A stretch of DNA of 64,000 bases from Dromiciops gliroides (taxonomy: Eukaryota; Chordata; Mammalia; Microbiotheria; Microbiotheriidae). The notes under the pieces are model-generated. The model had not been told where the DNA came from. It saw only the letters and a program-made list of their open reading frames with translations, and ran no database searches. The translations under genes and the position numbers were made by a program. The DNA is taken from the NCBI RefSeq assembly GCF_019393635.1, contig NC_057863.1, forward strand, positions 640,947,806 through 641,011,805. The letters are read 5' to 3'. Shown piece by piece: positions 56,603 to 64,000 of the stretch (position 1 is the first letter of the stretch; the number at the start of each line of letters is the position of its first letter).

Positions 56603-56910
56603 GTCTCTACCGCCCGGGGCCCCGGCTCCGGCGCCCCTTACACGCTCTGTGGACCGTCCGGGCCTGGCCACAGCCCTGCCCTCCTCGGCCCCGCCCCGCC
56701 CGGCCCGGCCAGCAGGCCCCGCCCCATATGGCCGCATATGGCCATGTCACGCCTCCTTCCTCCAGGAATCTCCGCCTTCTCTAGCCTTATATGGGCCCTG
56801 GAACCACGTGGCCGCCCCAGGAGGTCCCTCCCTCCCACTGAGGGCCACAGTTTCCCCAGCTCCGGGGCCCCGCCCCGTGTCATCAAGGCCACTGCCCTTA
56901 AAGGGGCCGC
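56603..56910 (-). promoter_or_regulatory. Promoter of the SHP paralogue with CArG box
   Basis: Immediately upstream of the ATG on the - strand. It has a perfect serum-response-factor site CCTTATATGG (56,785-56,794), two shorter CCATATGG/CATATGG motifs (56,724-56,740), an adjacent ETS-like CTTCC...GGAA and an E-box CACGTG (56,805-56,810). This suggests SRF/ternary-complex-factor control. The transcription start was not mapped. Confidence 0.55.
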
Positions 56911-59893
56911 GCTAGCCCCAACTCTGGTTTCCTGAAAAGTTGAAGGGAGCCGCGGCTAAGAGCGGTGTCCAGCCCGGCTACCCTGAGCGGTGCACAGGCT
57001 CGGTCATGTTTCCAAGTGCATCTCGCTAGAAAGAGAAGAGCAGCTTTTGTGCACTTTCTTTTTTGAAGTTCCGACTCAGTTTCTCCACTCACACTACCTC
57101 AGCTTGAGCAGTTTCAGGACTGATTTCTGCTATTCCTCCTCTCCTACACCCTTCCCTGGACTTAGGTTGGGAAGGTCTGTGGATGGGACTGATGCCCTGT
57201 CCCCCTGCTGCCCCGAAGCCTGCTCAAAATGGCCCCCAGGTCCCCAGGGGCTCGGGGTTGGTGCTGCCACAGTGAAGGGGGGGAGGGCAGTTATGTGGAC
57301 TGGTCCCACCTATCCACGCACAAACACACACACACCCCAGCCAGATATCCATTCTAACCTGAGGCAAGGAAGGCGAGGATGCTGGTACCCAGCCCTGAAC
57401 CTCCCCTAGCCCCTGCCAGAGAGTGCCTCCCCTCCCCCCTGGCAGCCCTCCTTTTCCAGCTAATAATAACTCCTGTGGCCTGATCATTTACTAAATATAC
57501 CCCCAGGCATGGGGTTAGGCCCCCCCACCCCCAGCAGCCGGCTCCTCACACAGGTGCGGGACAAGGTTTGCTCTCCCTCCCCCACGAGGTCCCAGACAGG
57601 ACTACCTCCAGCTTGGCCTCCCATACGGGTCACAGAAGGGGAGAGGAGAGGAGGAGAGACCCTCAGCTTGACTGGGAACTAGTTGCTCATCTGCTCTTGG
57701 AAGGTGGAGGCAGCTGTCCTGTGTTGTACCCCTGGTATGTTACTGGCTAAAAACCAATTGTGACAATATATAAAATATAAAGTTATAAATGTGCGGATGA
57801 CTGTCCCCTAACAGGCTATGAAGAATCCCTATCTTCCCGGGTCAGGCACCATTGTTCCCTGGCGATGCCACACAGATTATATTTCCATGGGCTCAGCCTG
57901 GAAGAGAACAGGTTGTGGCCCCAGCTGAGCAGAAGGGAATAAAGTCCACCTACAAATGAGCCCAGTTCAGGGTGGGATTGAATAGTGAGTGTGAGAGGTG
58001 CCAAGAAAGGTGAGGCCACTCCAGGCTATGCTTAGCACAGTGCCTAGCCCTTAGTAGGTACTTAGTAAATGCACATAGACTGACCGGCCCAGAGGAGGTG
58101 GCATCCATCCAAGCTAGACCTTGGAGAATGAATGGGTGGATCTCAACAGATGGAAACCTTGGCTTGGAGGAGTGAGGGCCATCCTGAGGTCTTTTGGAAG
58201 GAAAACAACATTTCAGCCCTGCCAGTTACCTGTGGACTTGTAAGTGCCTCCAGTATGGTGGGGAGGGGAGGGAGACATTCATTCAATAAACATATTGTTC
58301 ATGCCCTGGGGATGACACAAAAATAAAGAATTAAAATGGCTCCCTGCCTACCCTCAAGAAGCTTACATTCTGCTACATAGGGAAGGAGCAGATGGGTTAC
58401 TTATGTGCAGGACTTTTCTAAGCATCACTGGAGTATAAAAGGTCAAAGGAGCTTCTTCCCTTCTTGTCTGTTCCCCTCTCTCTTATACACATGAGGTGAG
58501 AATATGTCTCAAGGATGATGGTCAAAGAAGAAAGGCAGAGGAAGGACAATGTCCTTCCAGAAAAATGTCCAGTGAGGAAAATGACCTTCTGAGGATCGCC
58601 CCTCAGAAGTGAAGATGGACAATGCCCATTGAGGGTAATGTCTAATGATGCTCACATCACTCAAGGATAATGGCCACCAAAGACAATGCCCAGGAAAGTC
58701 GGGCTATCTCTAGTGGCTAATGGGGAGTTACCAGTAGACTACAAACTTGCCTTGGGGGTGGGGAGAGCCCAGGCTTGGAGCCTTGGAATCACCCCTCCCC
58801 CATGGAGCCTGTGCACTCTGGAGAAGCATTACATCCTAAAGATCAACAAGATAGATAATGGATCTCCATCCTCTACCCTGGGGAGTAATTCCTCCTTATC
58901 CGTGTTTCCCTTCCAAGAACCTCCGAAGTCTTTCCGGGCATCAGCTCCTTAGTGGAGGGCAGGCAGCAGAGGGGGCTGGGTAAATGGCACAGAGTGACTG
59001 GGAAGGGGCAGAGTGGGGGCTGAAGTAGGGGGGCAGTGATGGCCCAAACTTCAGCCCCAGGAGGGGAAGCAGTTGGCATGGGTGTGGGAGGAATTCAGAT
59101 GCCACCCAGATTGGTGGGGCTGGGAGAAAGAATGAGGATCATAGGAGTCCCCTCTGTGTGGGCCCATTCTGCCCAGTTTGCCCCATGGCAGCGACATCAG
59201 TTCCAAGCCCCTGGGAAGGAGAGGGGGTTGGGATTCTGTCACTCTGGCCTCGGGTATATCACTAAGCAGATATTAGGAGATTTTACTTTTCCCCAAACCC
59301 CCAGGACTGCTTGTCTCAGGGAGAGTGAGTTTGACCCAGACACACACAGTAATTGTGGGAGGCTTGAAAGGTCTTTCAAGGTGAAGCTCCCTAGTTTAGA
59401 AATCATCTCACCCATTCCCCCAGCTGGTGGGCTAAAGGCACTGTCTCCAAACTAGTCCATCCCCCTGTCTCACAACCCTCATGGCTGGGAAGCTAGGGCT
59501 GGTCTGCCCTGAATTCTTCCCAATGGAGGCCAGAAGTGACCCCACTGGTTGTTTCTGATCCTGCACAAGCCTCCAAAATCATTTCCTAAAATACCACCTT
59601 CATCAGGGCAGCAGACACTAGCGGTTAAGAACCTTTCAGATCTTCCCGTGGCCTACTGCCCATTCATTAAACATTCACAGAATGACCACATTTTGGAGTG
59701 GGACAGGATCTTAGCGGCCATCTGGTCAGACCCAGACCTGAGCAAAAATCCCCTCTTTGAGTAAGTTGTAACTTACCCAGTGAATGGGACCTCCCGGTGT
59801 GATCTCCTGAGGAAAGCCATTCCCACTGCAAGATGGCTCTCATTGCTGCTGAGTTTGTCCTTCCATTAAGGTAAATCTGCCTCCTTGTAACTT

Positions 59894-60040
59894 TTTTTTT
59901 TTTTAGTGAGGCAATTGGGGTTAAGTGACTTGCCCAGGGTCACACAGCTAGTAAGTGTTAAGTGTCTGAGGCCAGATTTGAACCCAGGTACTCCTGACTC
60001 CAGGGCCGGTGCTCTATCCACTGCGCCACCTAGCTGCCCC
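59894..60040 (-). repeat. tRNA-derived marsupial SINE, antisense
   Basis: Complete antisense copy. Perfect duplication CCTCCTTGTAACTT at 59,880-59,893 and 60,041-60,054. Confidence 0.94.
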
Positions 60041-60244
60041 CCTCCTTGTAACTTCCACCCTTCGTGGCCAAGCAAACCAGGACAATCTGTCTTCTAGACC
60101 TCAGCCCTCCAAATATCCGAAGGGACCCTCAAGGCCCTTTGGAGTCTTCCCCAAGCTAAACATGCCCAGTTGGCCACCACCTATCTGCTGTGAGGGATAC
60201 ATGACTAAGGCACAATCACTGATCCTTTGGGGATCAAATGAGAC

Positions 60245-60497
60245 TTTATTGTTTGTTGTTCAATCATGTCCAACTCTTTATGACCCCATTTGGGGTTTTC
60301 TTGGCAGAGATACTGGAGTGGCTTGCCATTCCCTTCTCCAGTTCATTTACAGATGGGGAAACTGAGGCAAACAGGGTGAAGTGACTTGCCCAGGGTCACA
60401 CAGCCGGTAAGTGTCCGAGGTCCGATTTGAACTCATGAAGATGAGTCTTCCTGATTCCAAGCTCAGTGCTCTATCCACCATGCCACAGTTGTCCTGA
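60245..60497 (-). repeat. Long marsupial SINE, antisense
   Basis: 'tttgttgttcaatcatgtcc', 'ttttcttggcagagatactg' then the tRNA-like body to 'ctatccaccatgccacagtt'. The host word 'aggcacaatcactgatcctt' occurs at both ends, giving a duplication of about 20 bp. Confidence 0.88.
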
Positions 60498-61384
60498 GGC
60501 ACAATCACTGATCCTTTGGAGATCAGTTGAGATAATGTATGGAAAAGGCTTTCTAAACTTTAAAGCCCTATCCACAGTTCCATTATTAGTATTCAGGACA
60601 GGATACAAACTCCTTGAAAGCGGGCAATGTCACTTTTGAATCTTTATATCTTTCATGCCCTCCAGGCAGTGTGGCAGAATGCTTAGAGCCAACCTTGAAG
60701 ACAGAAAGACCAGGTTGTGTGACCCTATGCACATCATTTCGGCAATGCTGTGATCTCATCAATAGAAGGAACAGGTGAGGATATTAATGTAACATGCACC
60801 CATTTCCAATGTCAGGCACAGAATGGGCACTTCAATGTTTTTGGATGGAAAGTTCATCAAATCTAAATTTAGCTTGTTTTTCAAGGCCTCCCTTGAAATT
60901 TGGTCCCTACCTACCCATGACTTATCTTCTGGAAATCACCGCTAGTGATGTCCCGGGTAGCGCTTATGTCTCATCTCCTCATACTCACTTAAAATGCCCC
61001 AGCTCTCAACTGTCCTGCAGGGAGAAGCCAGCTCCAGCCTCCCCACCGCTAATGACCTTCTCAGAACAACCCAGATAAGCCTTGATCCCCAGCCTTCTCT
61101 GAGAAGGGATATTGCACCAGCACCAATCTGGCATTAACCAGAATGCTGTGGGTGAGTCCTTGCTCTCATCTTGACTCAGGAGAGCCAGAGTAGCCCAGCA
61201 CAGGTGTGGCCATCCAGGACCCTGAAGGACCATAGAGATAGAAGGGAGTAGCAGACAAGCTGTGTCCCTGGGCATTGTACTAAGAATTCAGGACACTGAG
61301 ATTGAATTGTACCCCAGACACATAACTGGGTTGCCCTGGGCAAGTGACATCGATCTCTCTGGGTCTGTTTCCTCGACTTTTACA

Positions 61385-62080
61385 TTTTGTTTGCCCTTCA
61401 TTTTGAAGAGGACCAATGACATCACAGGTGATGTCTTGCCTCAAGTATGTGAATTGGATTTAAGTGAGACAGAGCCGCACAAAGCCATCAGCCTCACTCT
61501 CATCAATAGTCATTGAAGTCCAGTGGTAGGACAAAAGTAAAAATGACGGGCCATGGCCCGGGACATGGTGGATGACCTGGGCATCTTCCATGTTTGACGA
61601 AATTCCAAGGGCTCCACAGTGCCTGATTCTGTCACCTTCATGGCTGTTGGAACAAAATTTTCTCATGCCCTCATTCTGCTGGAGGAAGTCTTCACATGTT
61701 TGATGTAGATATCCCCCTAATTCACCAATGGGTCTGAGGCCTGTCAGTTACCCTCAACCTGGTTTAGCCCAGATTTGTCTTTTTTTTTTTCTTCTTGGAA
61801 GGAGAGGCAATTGGGGTTGTGACTTGCCCAGGCTCACACAGCTAGGAAGTGTCTGAGGCCAGATTTGAACTCGGGTCCTCCTGACTCCAGGGCTAGTGTT
61901 CTATCCACTGTGCCACCTAGCTGCCTCCCAGATGGCTTTTTACCAAGGTGCAGTCGCTGCACATGCTACAGCTTCTTGAAGCCACAGGTGAGAGTTGGGT
62001 GAAGGTGGACAACAAAGGTGAATGAGCAGCCCTCCCTGAACACCCCATGATCCCCTTCCTTGTCTAAGGGGGGGACTCAG
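61385..62080 (+). repeat. Unclassified interspersed repeat, copy B
   Basis: The better preserved of two copies in this window (the other is at 15.1-15.6 kb). It runs from 'tttgaagaggaccaatgaca' through 'ggctgttggaacaaaatttt' to 'gttgggtgaaggtggacaac'. A SINE splits it. Confidence 0.75.
61775..61926 (-). repeat. tRNA-derived marsupial SINE, antisense
   Basis: Complete copy inserted in the unclassified repeat. Short duplication CCCAGAT at 61,768-61,774 and 61,927-61,933. Confidence 0.9.
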
Positions 62081-62318
62081 TACCTGCATAGTCCCTCTGA
62101 GTCTAATAGGATCCTTGGTCCAAAGCCCCTGTTGGCTAGTTACATAGACTTGTGAGGTGTGTGTATCTTACAGTGGTGTATGGAGAACAGTTGGGCACTC
62201 TTAGTGGTCACTAGCCCGGCCTAGGTGAGGCTGGAAGTTAGAGAAGGAAGGCTTCTGGCCATGCCCCTTCCCCCCATTGTCTCATGAGACACAACAATTC
62301 CTTTTCAAGTTTTCAAAC

Positions 62319-62324
62319 TTTATT
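62319..62324 (-). terminator. Polyadenylation signal of the right-hand - strand gene
   Basis: AATAAA on the - strand within 'gaaataaagtttg', followed 15-35 bases later by 'attgttgtgtctc', a plausible GU-rich element. Confidence 0.6.
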
Positions 62325-63959
62325 TCATGGCGACTGACAAGAGACACACATAAAGTTAGTAATGGTTACATCATGCTGAGTCGGGGTAGGGAGGCCTGGC
62401 AGCCATTGCCCGAACCAGAAGAGAGCAGGGGCTAGGCCTACCTTGGTGTGGCATGGAGAGGTGTGGTGTGGCATGGTGTGGTCCCAGCCCCTCTCCCTAA
62501 CCCCCAACACCGCCCCCCCCAGGCCTCCTGGCTTCTCTTACAAACAGAAGATTAAGTGTCCGCCAGGCCCAGTCTTGAATCCTAGCTCCCAGGGGGACTA
62601 TGCCCAGCTGGGGTGGGGGTGGGAACGGGGAGAGGGCACAGGGAAACAAAAACACAAATGTTGCATTTTAAGGCGTTTCTGATCCCAGCAAACACCGCCA
62701 CCTTTCTCCCCCCCCAATATCTGGGAAAGTTTCCTAGGGTCCAGTGTTATTCCCAACATGTGAGATACCAAGACCACCTCCAGGAAGGAGGGAGAAAGTC
62801 ACAGCCCCATCCAGTGTATCATCCACCCTCCCCTACTGCAATGCCTCTCTCCCCCTTTCTTATGGGAGGCTGCCCCACCCCCACCCCCTCTGCTCCCCGC
62901 CCCAACACCCCCAGGCAGCACTGCCAGGGAGAGGGACAAAATGAAGGGACTCCAGCTTTGAGACAGGGCGCTCCCTGGGCTCCAGTGCCCAGGGACAAGG
63001 AATGGATCTCAAAAGTGTTCCCCTCCCCCAGCCCCTCACTCTACCACCCCCATGGATAAATCACCCTTTCTCAAAGACAGCTTTAAGAGCCACTTCCAGT
63101 CCTGGCTGCCTCTGAGAGCTCCACTACCCCCAACCCCCCCATCCCAACTCTAGTGCTGAAAAAGGAGAGTGGGGAGGGGAGAAAAGTCCAACTCCCAGAT
63201 GTCCTTTCTTCCAAAAGTCACCATAATTACTCCTGTAAAAGCCACAGGCCACACCCATTCTCTACAAGTTCAAAAAATGGGCCCTGGGGACCACTGCCGG
63301 AGGTGTTTCTGATGTGAGAGAAAGACCATGTTTGGAAGCCCAAGTGCGGAGGAAGGATCTCGAAGTACAAGCAGCTGGTGTGTGAAGAATCTGGAGCCTT
63401 CAAAACGATCTTCCCTTGGCCAGGAGGGCAAGGCCCGACTGGGTCTGGGCCCTCTCCTCACGGCTGAAGTGATGTTGATCCTATCTGCTCACACTCAAAT
63501 GCAGTGACCAGGCAGGAGAGGGCTAGATGGGTCCCCACCCCACTGGAGTGTGCGGAATCCATCCAAGCCAGGCTGGGAAGTATGGGAAGAGAGCCCCAAA
63601 GGCTCTTTGGGCCCAACAAATAAGATCGCTTCTATGTCACAGTATTGGCACTGAGCAAGCCTGAGGGTTCTGGGAACTGAGCCATGGATGTGCCCCAGGG
63701 CCAGGGGGATTGGAGGCTGGCACCGGTAGGTAGTGTGGTGGAGAGGGCAGAAACCGTCCTCCTCTGCCCCCATGCCCCCAATAAAGCCCACAATAAGACC
63801 CTCAGAGCTCGATCGTGCTATCTGGCTTCTGAAGAGTAAAGTCAGGCAAAGAAGGAATGGGAGACACTGTTTCCATACAGCCTTGGTGAAGCGTGCCCCA
63901 GGCACTGAGCTTCATGGCATCTAAGCAGAGGCAGCAATGTCACTAGGGAGTGCCGGCCT

Positions 63960-63990
63960 CTGTGTGTGTGTGTGTGTGTGTGAGTGTGTG
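63960..63990 (+). repeat. GT microsatellite
   Basis: TG repeats with one TGAG interruption, at the window edge. Confidence 0.9.
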
Positions 63991-64000
63991 AGTCTGTATG

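Larger units (their letters stand above)
55670..57010. promoter_or_regulatory. CpG island over SHP paralogue exon 1
   Basis: Dense CpG, no recognised repeats, centred on the ATG-containing exon at 56.6 kb. Open frames on both strands here are typical of GC-rich DNA and have no recognisable content. The island extends about 900 bp into intron 1. Confidence 0.8.
57011..62299. other. Intergenic region right of the SHP paralogue
   Basis: Unique-looking sequence plus the listed repeats. I see no coding exon. A short L2-type tail lies near 58.02-58.08 kb ('cttagcacagtgcctagccc'). Confidence 0.6.
62300..64000 (-). other. Probable 3' UTR of a - strand gene (AGRN by position)
   Basis: A minus-strand AATAAA (TTTATT at 62,319-62,324) precedes a GT-rich downstream element, and the following 1.7 kb to the window edge contains no SINE, which suggests constraint. 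No reading frame of note occurs. In human, AGRN ends facing RNF223, so AGRN is the natural candidate. No AGRN coding exon is in the window to confirm it. Confidence 0.45.

Noticed and set aside
55839-56935. Coding genes on the + strand in the CpG island
   Set aside because: Pro/Arg/Gly-rich frames in several phases at once with no domain, as expected by chance from GC-rich DNA.

Overview
This is vertebrate nuclear DNA and almost certainly marsupial. About 40 copies of one short tRNA-derived SINE are scattered on both strands. Its body runs from a 'ggcagctaggtgg' head through 'gagttcaaatc' to 'tgtgtgaccctgggcaagtcactta' and an A-rich tail. Some copies carry an extra 3' module ('ggaaatggcaaaccactcca'). 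Such SINEs (WSINE1/MAR-like) are typical of marsupials. Older MIR/THER-like SINEs, L2-clade LINE pieces, small hAT elements and microsatellites fill most other non-coding sequence.

Two protein-coding genes can be read in full. RNF223 (a RING-finger membrane protein) lies on the + strand with its coding exon at 12,641-13,381. Tail to tail with it, on the - strand, a 15-exon gene runs from an ATG at 56,602 to a stop at 17,627. I rebuilt all 15 exons by hand. Every junction has a GT donor and an AG acceptor, phases are preserved throughout, and the frame is open for 594 codons. The product is a complete SHP-family tyrosine phosphatase (two SH2 domains, PTP domain, two-tyrosine tail). It is neither PTPN11 (SHP-2) nor PTPN6 (SHP-1): the SH2 half resembles SHP-2, while several parts of the PTP domain and the last tyrosine site read like SHP-1. 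Humans and mice have only those two SHP genes, so this looks like a third vertebrate SHP paralogue. It is the main discovery of the window.

Layout: 1-12.4 kb is repeat-rich intergenic DNA. 12.4-14.55 kb is RNF223, with a SINE and a CA repeat in its 3' UTR. 14.6-17.6 kb is the convergent intergenic or 3' UTR zone. 17.6-38.04 kb holds SHP exons 15 to 2. 38.04-56.59 kb is an 18.5 kb first intron with long polypurine tracts. 55.7-57.0 kb is a CpG island with exon 1 and a CArG-box promoter. 57-62.3 kb is intergenic. From 62.3 kb to the end is probably the 3' UTR of another - strand gene. By comparison with human 1p36.33, where RNF223 faces AGRN, that gene may be AGRN, but no coding sequence is visible to prove it.

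The human 1p36.33 region (with GNB1) is paralogous to 12p13.31 (with GNB3 and PTPN6). This suggests the new gene is an ancient whole-genome-duplication copy kept here and lost in placental mammals. That evolutionary reading is inference. The gene structure is seen directly.
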